Positions 36,089 through 44,696 of a DNA stretch of 49,227 nucleotides are shown piece after piece (positions within the stretch are counted from its first letter, which is position 1; the number at the start of each line of letters is the position of its first letter). A program made the position numbers and the translations under genes. The DNA is from JAZSQZ01 sp045538175 (GTDB lineage Bacteria > Bacillota > Clostridia > Christensenellales > UBA1242): positions 1-49,227 of the forward strand of contig JAZSQZ010000014.1 of the NCBI GenBank assembly GCA_045538175.1. Direction: 5' to 3'. Below the pieces are notes generated by a model. That model searched no databases and was not told the DNA's origin. It saw only the letters and a list, made by a program, of their open reading frames with translations.

Positions 36089-36865
36089 TTATTTCTTCAT
36101 TTGCTTATTAAAAGCTGTAACGATTTTTGCAAATCTTGTTGGGTCAAGAGAAGCACCACCAACAAAAGCACCATCAACTCCTGGGATTTTTGCAATTATT
36201 TTTGAATTTTCTTCATCAACACTGCCACCATATAAAATAATCATATTTTCAGCAGTTTCTGTGTCATAAATTGATGCGATAATTTCACGAATAATAATCA
36301 TTGCTTCTTTAATTTCTGCTTCTGGTGGAACTTTACCTGTACCAGATGTGCTGATTGACCAGATTGGCTCATATGCAATAATTATGTTTTTAAGTTCGTT
36401 TGAGTAAACACCTGTGAGTGCACCCATAATTTGAGTTTTTAAAACATCTCTTGTTTTGTTGCTTTTTCTTTCAACTAAACTCTCCCCTACGCAAAGGATT
36501 GATACAAGACCACTTTTGAGTGCTCTTAAAATCTTTTGGTTGACAGTTTCGTCTGTTTCTCCAAACATAGCTCTTCTTTCGCTGTGTCCAACAACAACAG
36601 CTTTTGCACCAGCACCAACAACCATATCTGCAGATACTTCACCTGTGTAAGCACCTTTTTCATTTTGGTTGATGTTTTGGCCTGCAATCCAAACTTCTGT
36701 GTCTTTAACTTTGTCACTTGCTGTTTGGATACCTGTTGCAGGTACGCAACAAACAACTTGTGCTTTAATGTCTTTTAATTGTGGTAAAAGACCATCAAAG
36801 TATTCAGCGATTTGAGCATTAGTTTTGTTCATCTTAAAGTTAGCAAGAATGGTTTTTCTGTTCAT
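36089..36865 (-). CDS. tpiA: Triosephosphate isomerase
   Basis: Interconverts dihydroxyacetone phosphate and glyceraldehyde-3-phosphate. The 258 residues hold the catalytic set N9/K11 (ANFKMNK), H94 (GHSERR) and E166 (AYEPIW), and the phosphate-binding GGSV and GGASL loops. The mobile loop 6 reads YEPIWSISTSGTGKVP, about two residues longer than the usual YEPVWAIGTGK. It follows gpmI by 17 bp. Confidence 0.95.
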   Translation of the reverse strand: MNRKTILANFKMNKTNAQIAEYFDGLLPQLKDIKAQVVCCVPATGIQTASDKVKDTEVWIAGQNINQNEKGAYTGEVSADMVVGAGAKAVVVGHSERRAMFGETDETVNQKILRALKSGLVSILCVGESLVERKSNKTRDVLKTQIMGALTGVYSNELKNIIIAYEPIWSISTSGTGKVPPEAEIKEAMIIIREIIASIYDTETAENMIILYGGSVDEENSKIIAKIPGVDGAFVGGASLDPTRFAKIVTAFNKQMKK

Positions 36866-36882
36866 AATTATTCTCCCTTTTA

Positions 36883-38418
36883 TTAAACAAATGATTTTCC
36901 TGTCATTTCACTTGGAATTTCCAAATTCATCATTGTTAAGAGTGTTGGTGCAATATCTGAAAGATTTCCACCTTCTCTTAATGTTTTGCCGATATGTTCT
37001 TCATCGACAACAATCAATGGAACAATACTTGTGGTATGTGCTGTATTTGGGCTACCATCTTCGTATTGCATAATATCTGCATTACCGTGGTCAGCTGTAA
37101 TTATTGCCCTACCACCTTCTTCTAAAATTGCATCAACAACTTTCTTTACGCACTCATCAACAACTGCAACAGCCTTCTTTGCAGCTTCTTTGTTGCCTGA
37201 GTGACCAACCATATCACAGTTTGCAAAGTTCATTGTTAAGTAATCATATTTATGTGACTTGATAATTTCGAGTGCTTTTGCTGTGATATCGTATGCACCC
37301 ATTTGTGGGATATCTTCGTATGTTGATCTTTTTTCAGAATTGATTAAGAATCTTTCTTCACCCTTAAATGTATCTTGCTTGCTTGCATTAAAGAAGAATG
37401 TAACATGTGCGTACTTTTCAGTTTCTGCAAGTTTTGCTTGAGTAAGCCCTGCGTTTGCAACAACTTCTGACAAGATATTTGTAAGTGGAATATTATCAAA
37501 AGCAGGTTCTGGTTTTGTGAAGGTTTCGTCATAATTTGTCATTGTGACAAACTTGAGTGGCATTTTCTTGACATAATCCAAGTCATTATCTTCAACAAAG
37601 ACATATGCAAGTTGCCTTTCTCTATCTGCTCTAAAGTTATATGAAATAACTGAGTCGTTTTCTTTGATGATAGCAAGTGGTTTGCCATCTTTTTCTTTTA
37701 TGATTGGAGTTAAAAATTCATCTTTCTCGCCGGCATTATATGCTTCGTCGATTGCTTTTTGAAGGTCGTCTCTAAGTTTACCTTCTCCCCTTACCATTGC
37801 GTCATATGCAACTTTGTTTCTGTCAAAGTTTTTATCTCTATCAAGTGCATAGTATCTACCCATAATATTACAGATTTCGCCAACACCGATTTTGTCGCAA
37901 TAGTCTTGAACTTGTTTAAGATATTTTTTTGCACTCTTTGGTGGAGTATCTCTACCATCACTAAAGAAGTGAATATAAACATTTTTTACACCGTTATCTT
38001 TTGCCATATCCAAAAGTCTAAAAAGGTGTTCGATGTGAGAGTGGATACCACCATCACTAGGCATACCAAGAAGATGTAAACTTCTGCCTTCGATTTTTGC
38101 ATTTTCCATTGCAGAAACTAAAACCGGATTTTTGTAAAAACTTCCATCTTCTATTGCCTTATTAACCCTTACAATTGGTTGAAAAACAATTCTTCCAGCA
38201 CCGATTGTTAGGTGGCCAACTTCACTTGTACCAGATTGACCATTTGGAAGACCAACTTCTTCTTCACTTGCATAAATTTTTGTTGAAGGATATTTTTTTG
38301 CAAATGCTTGAATATTTTTTGTGTTTTCTTCCAAAATAGCGCTTCTGTTTGTATCAACCGGTACACCAAAGCCGTCCATAATAATAAGTGCTGTAATACC
38401 TGATTTTTTATTTGACAT
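36883..38418 (-). CDS. gpmI: 2,3-bisphosphoglycerate-independent phosphoglycerate mutase
   Basis: Manganese-dependent mutase of lower glycolysis (3-phosphoglycerate to 2-phosphoglycerate), 511 residues. Visible: the N-terminal metal motif ALIIMDGFG, the catalytic Ser65 in GQSGTSEVGHLTIGAGR (normally GNSEVGH), DMVGHSG and ADHGNAD for metals. The ATG overlaps the pgk stop (TAATG), showing translational coupling. Confidence 0.96.
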   Translation of the reverse strand: MSNKKSGITALIIMDGFGVPVDTNRSAILEENTKNIQAFAKKYPSTKIYASEEEVGLPNGQSGTSEVGHLTIGAGRIVFQPIVRVNKAIEDGSFYKNPVLVSAMENAKIEGRSLHLLGMPSDGGIHSHIEHLFRLLDMAKDNGVKNVYIHFFSDGRDTPPKSAKKYLKQVQDYCDKIGVGEICNIMGRYYALDRDKNFDRNKVAYDAMVRGEGKLRDDLQKAIDEAYNAGEKDEFLTPIIKEKDGKPLAIIKENDSVISYNFRADRERQLAYVFVEDNDLDYVKKMPLKFVTMTNYDETFTKPEPAFDNIPLTNILSEVVANAGLTQAKLAETEKYAHVTFFFNASKQDTFKGEERFLINSEKRSTYEDIPQMGAYDITAKALEIIKSHKYDYLTMNFANCDMVGHSGNKEAAKKAVAVVDECVKKVVDAILEEGGRAIITADHGNADIMQYEDGSPNTAHTTSIVPLIVVDEEHIGKTLREGGNLSDIAPTLLTMMNLEIPSEMTGKSFV

Positions 38419-39737
38419 TATTTTGCCTCTTTTTTTGTTGTCTTTTTAGCAGTTGCTGTTTTCTTTGCAGGTGCATTTGTTGCAGTTGCTTTTTTAGCAC
38501 AAGTTTTCTTTGCAGGTGCTTTTTCTGCTTTAACTGCTGGTTTTTTCTTTTCTTGACCTTTTTCGTCAATAATGTCTACGCCTGGAAGAGTTTTTCCTTC
38601 AAGCATAGTTAAACTTGCACCACCGCCTGTTGAGATGTGGCTAACTCTCTTTGAATAACCCATTTTGATGACAGCAGCAGCAGAGTCTCCACCACCGATA
38701 AATGAGAATGCTTTTGTTTTGCCAACAGCTTTAGCAATTTTCTTTGTACCATTTGCAAACTTATCAAATTCGAATACGCCTAAAGGTCCATTCCATACGA
38801 TAGTTTCTGCTTTCTTAATATATTTTTGGAACAACTTAATAGTTTTTGGACCAATATCCAAACCTTCGAAGTTATCTGGAATTTGATTTGTAGGGAATTT
38901 TTTGATAGTTCCTTTATTTGCAAATTCTGTGTTTGCCATTGTATCAATAGGTAAAACAAGGTTTACATTGTTTGCCTTTGCTTTTTTCATAAGTTCTTTT
39001 GCAAGGTCGATAAGGTCATTATCAACAAGAGATTTACCAACATTGCCGCCATTTGCTTTAACAAATGTATAAGCCATACCACCACCGATTAAGATTGTGT
39101 CAGCTTTTGTCAATAAGTTTTCAATTACAGGAATCTTATCGCTAATTTTTGCACCACCCAAAATTGCAACAAAAGGTTTCTTTGCTTCTGTTAAAATTTG
39201 GTTGATAACTTTGATTTCTTTGCCCATAAGGAAACCAACAGCGTTTGGCAATAATTCTGCAACACCATAAGTTGATGCGTGTTTTCTGTGTGCTGTACCA
39301 AAAGCGTCGTTTACGTAAATATCTGCAAGAGATGCAAGTTCTTTACAGAATTTAGGATCATTGCCTTCTTCTCTTGCGTCAAAACGAAGGTTTTCTAAAA
39401 GTAAAATTTCGCCTTCGCCTAATTCTTTAACTTTTACTTTTACATCAGGACCGATTGTGTCTTCTGCAAATGAAACTTTACATTTTACAAGTTGACCAAG
39501 CCTTTTTGCAACAGGTTCAAGTGAATATTTTTTATTAACTTCACCTTTAGGACGACCAAGGTGAGAACAAATTACAAGTTTTGCACCGTTTTCGATTAAG
39601 TAATTGATTGTTGACAAAGATTCCATAATTCTATTGTCATCTGTGATGTTTTTGTTTTCGTCGAGTGGAACGTTAAAGTCAACTCTAAGTAAGACTCTTT
39701 TTCCTTTTACATCGATATCTTTAATTGTATTTTTCAT
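38418..39737 (-). CDS. pgk: Phosphoglycerate kinase with a Lys/Ala-rich C-terminal tail
   Basis: ATP-forming step of glycolysis. The kinase part looks complete: RVDFNVPLDE, SHLGRPKGE, LENLRFDAREE, FVAILGGAKISDK, WNGPLGVFE and SFIGGGDSAAA, and it ends as usual at GKTLPGVDII (~residue 393). A further ~46 residues follow, with 16 lysines plus many Ala, Thr and Pro (repeated APAKK and AKKT units, one Cys), like histone-H1 or HU-type tails. Total length is 439 versus ~395 normally. The tail is in frame and coupled to gpmI, so it is not a fused neighbour. First gene of pgk-gpmI-tpiA. Gap and eno are not in the window. Confidence 0.95.
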   Translation of the reverse strand: MKNTIKDIDVKGKRVLLRVDFNVPLDENKNITDDNRIMESLSTINYLIENGAKLVICSHLGRPKGEVNKKYSLEPVAKRLGQLVKCKVSFAEDTIGPDVKVKVKELGEGEILLLENLRFDAREEGNDPKFCKELASLADIYVNDAFGTAHRKHASTYGVAELLPNAVGFLMGKEIKVINQILTEAKKPFVAILGGAKISDKIPVIENLLTKADTILIGGGMAYTFVKANGGNVGKSLVDNDLIDLAKELMKKAKANNVNLVLPIDTMANTEFANKGTIKKFPTNQIPDNFEGLDIGPKTIKLFQKYIKKAETIVWNGPLGVFEFDKFANGTKKIAKAVGKTKAFSFIGGGDSAAAVIKMGYSKRVSHISTGGGASLTMLEGKTLPGVDIIDEKGQEKKKPAVKAEKAPAKKTCAKKATATNAPAKKTATAKKTTKKEAK

Positions 39738-39788
39738 AATAATTTCTCCTTCAACATAAATGAAATTTTATATTTAATAATAACATTT

Positions 39789-39817
39789 TTTATATTTTTT
39801 GTATAATATATTTGCAA
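39789..39817 (-). promoter_or_regulatory. Candidate pgk operon promoter
   Basis: TTGCAA (39817-39812), a 17-nt spacer and TATAAA (39794-39789) on the minus strand, ~50 bp before the pgk ATG. The region is so AT-rich that other -10 sites are possible. Confidence 0.45.
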
Positions 39818-39855
39818 CTTTTTTAAGATTTTTTATAAATTTTTATCAAAAAAAT

Positions 39856-39882
39856 AAAGAGAACTAAAAACTAATTCTCTTT
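39856..39882 (-). terminator. dusB terminator overlapping its stop codon
   Basis: An 8-bp stem (39856-39863 with 39875-39882) has the dusB TAG inside its 11-nt loop. A T-rich run follows on the minus strand. Confidence 0.65.
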
Positions 39883-40818
39883 TACTTCTAAATTATTAAA
39901 AAACTTTTCTAAAATCGCATATATTTCTTCAAAACTGCTTAAAAGAACAATGTCTTTTTTTACTGCAACGCTATTAGGATACCCTGACACATACCAAAGT
40001 AAATGCTTTTTAAAAAGTTGAACTAAATGCTTTTCGTCAATACTTTTTTGTAAAGTTTTATAGTGTTGTTTTATTTGAGCAAGTTTATCTGCTTTTACAG
40101 TTTTTCCTAAAATTGTACTAAACAACTCTGGTTTTCCTAATGCCCCACGCCCTATCATAACGGCGCTTACGCCTGTTTTTAACATTTCTTCATATGAACA
40201 TCTGTCTACAACATCGCCATTTCCTATTACAGGAATATTTACAGCATCAACAACAGCCTTTATGACTTCATAGTTGGCTTTACCACTATACATTTGCTCT
40301 TTTGTTCTTCCGTGAATTGTGATTGCACTTGCACCACTTCTTTCACACATTTTTGCAAACTCTACTGCAACGTTTTCGTTTTCGCGATATCCCATTCTAA
40401 ATTTTACGGTAATAGGTTTATCTGTTGCTTCAACAGATTTTTTTATAATCTCACTTGCAAGCTCCATATTTTTAAGCAAACAACTTCCGTCACCATTTTT
40501 TACAATCTTTGGTGCTGGACAACCCATATTGATATCTATTATGTCAAACTTATCTAAAACACCACTCTTTATAACTTCATAAAAAACTTCTGGCTCGTGT
40601 CCAAAAAGTTGAACAGCAATTGGCTTTTCATTATCGGCAACCCTTAACAACTTCATTGTTTTTTTGCTGTTGTTATATAGCGCCTTAGCACTTACCATTT
40701 CGGTATAAGTCAACCCTGCACCGAACTCTACACACAACTCTCTAAAGCCTTCGTCTGTAACGCCTGCCATAGGTGCTAAAAATATGTCGCTTCTTGTTTC
40801 TACATTTTTAATCTTCAT
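39871..40818 (-). CDS. dusB: tRNA-dihydrouridine synthase (DusB type)
   Basis: FMN enzyme that reduces uridines in the tRNA D-loop, 315 residues. Seen: the FMN-barrel start FLAPMAGVTDEGFR, the catalytic cysteine in INMGCPAPKI, VKFRMGY, ITIHGRTKEQMYSG, and IGNGDV ... GVSAVMIGRGALG. It is downstream of the HU-like gene in a block led by spoVT. Confidence 0.94.
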   Translation of the reverse strand: MKIKNVETRSDIFLAPMAGVTDEGFRELCVEFGAGLTYTEMVSAKALYNNSKKTMKLLRVADNEKPIAVQLFGHEPEVFYEVIKSGVLDKFDIIDINMGCPAPKIVKNGDGSCLLKNMELASEIIKKSVEATDKPITVKFRMGYRENENVAVEFAKMCERSGASAITIHGRTKEQMYSGKANYEVIKAVVDAVNIPVIGNGDVVDRCSYEEMLKTGVSAVMIGRGALGKPELFSTILGKTVKADKLAQIKQHYKTLQKSIDEKHLVQLFKKHLLWYVSGYPNSVAVKKDIVLLSSFEEIYAILEKFFNNLEVKEN

Positions 40819-40859
40819 ACAAATATCATAACACGAAACAACAACTTTTTAAAGCATTT

Positions 40860-41132
40860 TTATCTAATTGCAGATTTTAAATATTTGCCACCCCTAAATA
40901 CTGTAATTCTTTTAGGTGGCACAATATTTACCTGTTTTGTGGCTGGATTTACCACCTTACGACTATTTCGCTGTCTAACTTCAAAACAACCAAACCCAGA
41001 AAAACTTACTCGCTCACCCCTCTTTAAACTATTAAAAATTTCTTCTTTTATTATATTTAAACACGAATTGCATTTCCTTTTTGTAAGGTCTGTTTTTTTG
41101 CTAAGTTTATCAATCAATTCTTTTTTATTCAT
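40860..41132 (-). CDS. HU/IHF-family DNA-binding protein
   Basis: 90 residues with the whole HU fold: MNKKELIDKL start, the GERVSFSGFGCFEVRQR beta segment, NPATKQ at the arm tip and PPKRITVFRGGKYLK at the end. HU proteins bend and compact DNA without strong sequence preference. Two cysteines in helix 2 (KCNSCL) are unusual. AAGGGTG precedes the ATG. It may be a second HU copy rather than the main one. Confidence 0.92.
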   Translation of the reverse strand: MNKKELIDKLSKKTDLTKRKCNSCLNIIKEEIFNSLKRGERVSFSGFGCFEVRQRNSRKVVNPATKQVNIVPPKRITVFRGGKYLKSAIR

Positions 41133-41169
41133 TTTTCACCCTTAAAAAGTATTGAATAGTTGCAAAATT

Positions 41170-42774
41170 TTATTCATTGTTTTTAGCAAAAAACAATTCT
41201 TTTTTATCAACAATTTTAAACAAATACAACAACAATAAATATAAAACCCCACCAATAAAAAATGATAAAAGAATCGAAATTTTTGCAGGAATAAATTTAT
41301 ATAAAATTATCAACCCACCCTTAACAATAATAAGCATAAATACCGAAAACAAACAAGGGAAAAGAGTTGCCTTAGTAAAATTCAACTCAATTTTAATATG
41401 CTTTTTTAGAACAATAAAACAACAAAGTGTTGCAATGAAAAAACAAACAAAAGACGAAACACCCATCGCTAAAACATTGAATCTCGAATTTAACAACAAA
41501 AGAATTTCTAATACAGTTTTTACAATAAGCGATACAAATACAATAACAGTAGGTGCATATGCCTTTTTTATTGCTTGCAACACTGCAACAAATATTTGAA
41601 GTAGTGATTGATATAAAACTGTAATACTACAAAAACTAAGCAGATTTGTAGCAACAGCAAATTCGTATCCTGTTACAATCGAGCCACTAAATAAAAGAGA
41701 TACAATCTCCCTTGAAAAAAACATAAACATAAAAACACAAGGAATAGAAATTAAAAACACAAATTTAATTGCAACAGAAACTTTGTTTTCGATTGATACA
41801 ACATCTCCCCTGTTATATGAAAAACTTATGCTTGGAATAATTGCCATCGCAATAGAAACAGCAACAACAACCGGCAAATTTATTATCGTGTTTACAATAC
41901 CCGTATTTATGCCTAAAATTGACGAAGCAAGAGAAAATTCGTATCCGGCTTTTTCCAAAAACTTTACAACCAAAAAATTATCAAACACTGCAAACAACGG
42001 AAACAAAATGCTATTTAAAAAAAATGGAATTGTTGTTTTTAGAATTTTTTTTATTAAAGAAAAAATGTTTTCATGTTCGTTATAAATTGTTTGTTTTTTT
42101 GTGTTTTTCTTCTTTGTAAAAACAAAATAAATCAACAAATAAATAAGCGAAAAAAGTTCGGATATAACAACACCTAACATTGCCCCAAGCACTGCAAAAA
42201 TCACGCCATATTTTATAAGTGTAACTGACAAAAAAATACCGACGACAAACTTAACAATTTGCTCGATAATTTGAGAGACTGCTGTGGGTATCATATTCTG
42301 TAAGCCCTGAAAATAGCCCCTAAAAGCCGAAATTATGGCAACAAACAAAATAGCAGGTGACAAAACAATATAGCAAACAGCGCCATTTTCTATCCCCTGC
42401 ACACTTGCAATTTTGTTTGAAAATATTAACATTATAAGCCCCAAAATAAAACCCAAAACAACAAGAATAATTAAAGACGCAACAAAAATTTTGTTTGCAA
42501 GTTTATGCTTATTTTCTGCTTTTGCATTTGCAACAAAACGAGATATTACGGTAGGAAAACAAGATGAACTTAATGTCAAAAAAAGCGAATATATAGGAAA
42601 CACTAAATAATAAATTCCTATACCTTCTGTCTTTAACATATTAGCCAAAGGCACTTTATAAACAGCACCTAAAACCTTACACAACACACCGCTTATTGCA
42701 AGCACAGTTGCGCCAAAAACAAACGAAGATTTTTTCATATTATTAGTTTGTAATATTTTAAGATTTTTACTCAA
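41170..42774 (-). CDS. SpoVB/MurJ-like lipid flippase (MOP superfamily)
   Basis: A 534-residue polytopic membrane protein with about 14 hydrophobic segments. The start GVLCKVLGAVYKVPLANML, GIYYLVFPIYSLFLTLSSSCFPTVISRFVA and AFRGYFQGLQNMIPTAVSQIIEQIVKF are typical of SpoVB and MurJ-type flippases that move lipid-linked peptidoglycan precursors. The TTG start at 42774 overlaps the spoVT stop by 8 nt; an in-frame ATG at 42738 is an alternative and neither has a strong ribosome binding site. The spoVT neighbour fits the B. subtilis spoVT-yabM arrangement. Confidence 0.88.
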   Translation of the reverse strand: MSKNLKILQTNNMKKSSFVFGATVLAISGVLCKVLGAVYKVPLANMLKTEGIGIYYLVFPIYSLFLTLSSSCFPTVISRFVANAKAENKHKLANKIFVASLIILVVLGFILGLIMLIFSNKIASVQGIENGAVCYIVLSPAILFVAIISAFRGYFQGLQNMIPTAVSQIIEQIVKFVVGIFLSVTLIKYGVIFAVLGAMLGVVISELFSLIYLLIYFVFTKKKNTKKQTIYNEHENIFSLIKKILKTTIPFFLNSILFPLFAVFDNFLVVKFLEKAGYEFSLASSILGINTGIVNTIINLPVVVAVSIAMAIIPSISFSYNRGDVVSIENKVSVAIKFVFLISIPCVFMFMFFSREIVSLLFSGSIVTGYEFAVATNLLSFCSITVLYQSLLQIFVAVLQAIKKAYAPTVIVFVSLIVKTVLEILLLLNSRFNVLAMGVSSFVCFFIATLCCFIVLKKHIKIELNFTKATLFPCLFSVFMLIIVKGGLIILYKFIPAKISILLSFFIGGVLYLLLLYLFKIVDKKELFFAKNNE

Positions 42775-43297
42775 AGTTTAACACTCTTGTTATGTAATCT
42801 GTTATAAGATTTAAACAAAATATTACTTCTTTACCAAAAGAAACGCTATCTTCTTTTTTTAGAATTATTACTTTCCCACACATACTACCATCTACATATA
42901 TTGATACAATAAGCGAATCTTCATATTTTGTTTTTTGCTCTTTTACAATATCTCCATTAAAAAGTTTTGTTTCTTTGCTGTCTAGGGCTAAAACATCATC
43001 ACTTATTTCTTTGCCTAAAAACTCTTTTTTGTTTACACCTACAGCATAAACAACTTTTTGCTCATCACACAAAACAATAGGTATTTGAAAAATTGAAAAA
43101 AAACTATCTAAAAACAAACTTGCATTCTTAAATGAATTGTCAATTTCAAAAAACTTTTTTAAGACAAGTTGCTTTTCTTCATTTATATTTATTTCTAATG
43201 AACTTCCTGTTTTTATATCTAAAACCTTTCTTATTTCTTTAGGAATAACAATTCTCCCTAATTCGTCAACCTTTCTTACAATGCCAAAACTACCCAC
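42767..43297 (-). CDS. spoVT: SpoVT-like transcription regulator (AbrB + GAF-like)
   Basis: 176 residues, the length of SpoVT. Residues 1-50 are an AbrB swapped-hairpin DNA-binding domain (GIVRKVDELGRIVIPKEIRKVL). The rest resembles the GAF-like ligand domain. SpoVT controls forespore genes in spore formers. The GTG start at 43297 has AAGGAGT 6 nt upstream. It lies just after the metK terminator and is coupled to the flippase gene. Presence alone does not prove that this organism sporulates. Confidence 0.88.
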   Translation of the reverse strand: MGSFGIVRKVDELGRIVIPKEIRKVLDIKTGSSLEININEEKQLVLKKFFEIDNSFKNASLFLDSFFSIFQIPIVLCDEQKVVYAVGVNKKEFLGKEISDDVLALDSKETKLFNGDIVKEQKTKYEDSLIVSIYVDGSMCGKVIILKKEDSVSFGKEVIFCLNLITDYITRVLNFE

Positions 43298-43347
43298 AAT
43301 AAAACTCCTTAGTTGTAGTTTTTGTAAGAATTTGTAATATATACAAA

Positions 43348-43372
43348 AAAAGCAAACGTTTCGTTTGCTTTT
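43348..43372 (-). terminator. metK terminator
   Basis: A perfect 11-bp stem (43348-43358 with 43362-43372) and a 3-nt loop, then a T-run on the minus strand, 9 bp after the metK stop. Confidence 0.87.
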
Positions 43373-43380
43373 CTTTTTTA

Positions 43381-44475
43381 TTATTTAATGTTTTTTATTT
43401 TTTCCCAAGGGAATTCATTTCTTCCAAAGTGACCGTAACAAGCTGTGTTTTTATAGATTGGTCTAAGTAGGTCAAGCTCTTTGATAATATTCTTTACTGT
43501 AAAATCAAAGTTTCTGTTGATAAAATTCATAATCTCTTCTGAGCTTACTTTGTTTGTACCAAATGTTTCAACTTCGATTGAAATTGGTTTTGCTAAGCCT
43601 ATACCATAACTTACACCGATTTCACATTTGTCAGCAAGTTTGTTTGCAACAACATTTTTTGCAACATATCTGCAATAGTAACTTGCACTTCTGTCAACTT
43701 TTGTTGCATTTTTTGAACTAAAGCAACCACCACCGACTTTGCCAACACCACCGTATGTATCAACGACAATTTTTCTTCCAACACAACCACTGTCTGAAAA
43801 ACTGCCCCAAATTGTAAACTTACCACTTGGATTGATAATAAACTTAATATTTTCTTGATTTAAGTTTTTATATTTTGCAAGTACAGGATTTACAACATTT
43901 TCCATCATATCTTTTACAATCTCGTCGTGCTCTAAGTTTGCGTTATGTGATACTGATAAAAGCACTGTGTCGATTGCAATTGGCTTATTATATTCGTATT
44001 CTACTGATACTTGACTTTTTGCATCTGCAAAGTATTTTTGTTTATTGTTTCTTCTATACTTGTCATAAGAAAGCATAAGTTCGTGTGAAATTGTGATAGG
44101 TAAAGGCATATAGTTTTCGCTTTCGTTTGTGGCATAACCAAACATAATACCTTGGTCGTTTGCACAAAGTTCGTCCTTAACAACGGCCTGATTGATGTCA
44201 GGTGATTGTGAAGAAATTGTTTTGATAACCTTAAATTCGTTTTCATATCCTATATCTTTTAAAGTTTCTTTTGCAATTTTTTCGTAATCAATGTTTGCTG
44301 TTGTTGTTGATTCGCCATAAATCATAAGTAAATCATCTTTAATTGCACATTCAACTGCCATTTGACAATTTTTGTCTTGAGATAAGGCAGCATCCAAAAA
44401 ACTGTCTGCAATAATGTCGCAAGTTTTGTCTGGATGTCCACAGTTTACGCTTTCGCTTGTAATAATCTTTTTCAT
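43381..44475 (-). CDS. metK: S-adenosylmethionine synthetase
   Basis: Makes S-adenosylmethionine from methionine and ATP. 364 residues from the ATG at 44475, somewhat shorter than the usual 380-400. Motifs: SESVNCGHPDKTCDIIAD at the start, ANDQGIMFGYA, DAKSQVSVEY, GRKIVVDTYGGVGKVGGGCFSSK and KVDRSASYYCRYVAKN. TAGGAG lies 5-6 nt before the ATG. A longer frame to 44574 would translate the riboswitch and is rejected. The SAM-I riboswitch upstream gives feedback control. Confidence 0.95.
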   Translation of the reverse strand: MKKIITSESVNCGHPDKTCDIIADSFLDAALSQDKNCQMAVECAIKDDLLMIYGESTTTANIDYEKIAKETLKDIGYENEFKVIKTISSQSPDINQAVVKDELCANDQGIMFGYATNESENYMPLPITISHELMLSYDKYRRNNKQKYFADAKSQVSVEYEYNKPIAIDTVLLSVSHNANLEHDEIVKDMMENVVNPVLAKYKNLNQENIKFIINPSGKFTIWGSFSDSGCVGRKIVVDTYGGVGKVGGGCFSSKNATKVDRSASYYCRYVAKNVVANKLADKCEIGVSYGIGLAKPISIEVETFGTNKVSSEEIMNFINRNFDFTVKNIIKELDLLRPIYKNTACYGHFGRNEFPWEKIKNIK

Positions 44476-44519
44476 TTTTTCTCCTATTACCCATACGATA
44501 AAATTTGTAATAACAAAAA

Positions 44520-44650
44520 ATAAAACCCATCTTTCGACGGGCATAAATTGTTTGTATTTTAACCCATCGTTCAAGAATTAGCACCTTTGGACTTTGCCTA
44601 GGTTGCTGTGTGGTCATAAAGCTTGTCTCTAACACACTCTATATAGGTAG
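44520..44650 (-). promoter_or_regulatory. SAM-I (S-box) riboswitch with terminator, upstream of metK
   Basis: The minus-strand leader has the S-box core: AGAG after P1, a P2 stem TGTGT/ACACA, TATGACC, CAGCAACC, and GGTGCTAATTC. P1 pairs ACCTAT (44648-44643) with ATGGGT (44567-44562). GCCCGTC (44542-44536) can pair either with the upstream GATGGGT (44568-44562, antiterminator) or with the downstream GATGGGT (44531-44525), giving a GAAA-loop terminator followed by TTTATTTTTT. SAM binding should lock P1 and so favour termination. Confidence 0.92.
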
Positions 44651-44654
44651 TTTT

Positions 44655-44683
44655 ATAATACGATATTATTTTGTTTTTGTCAA
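44655..44683 (-). promoter_or_regulatory. metK promoter
   Basis: TTGACA (44683-44678), a 17-nt spacer and TATTAT (44660-44655) on the minus strand. The expected start, near 44648, is the first base of riboswitch P1. Confidence 0.85.
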
Positions 44684-44696
44684 TATATATTTATAT

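Noticed and set aside
44476..44574. Longer metK frame starting at 44574
   Set aside because: It would translate the riboswitch terminator region. The ATG at 44475 has a good ribosome binding site and begins with the conserved MetK N-terminus.
44351..44635. 94-residue minus-strand open frame upstream of metK
   Set aside because: It runs through the SAM riboswitch in another frame than metK and has no family resemblance.
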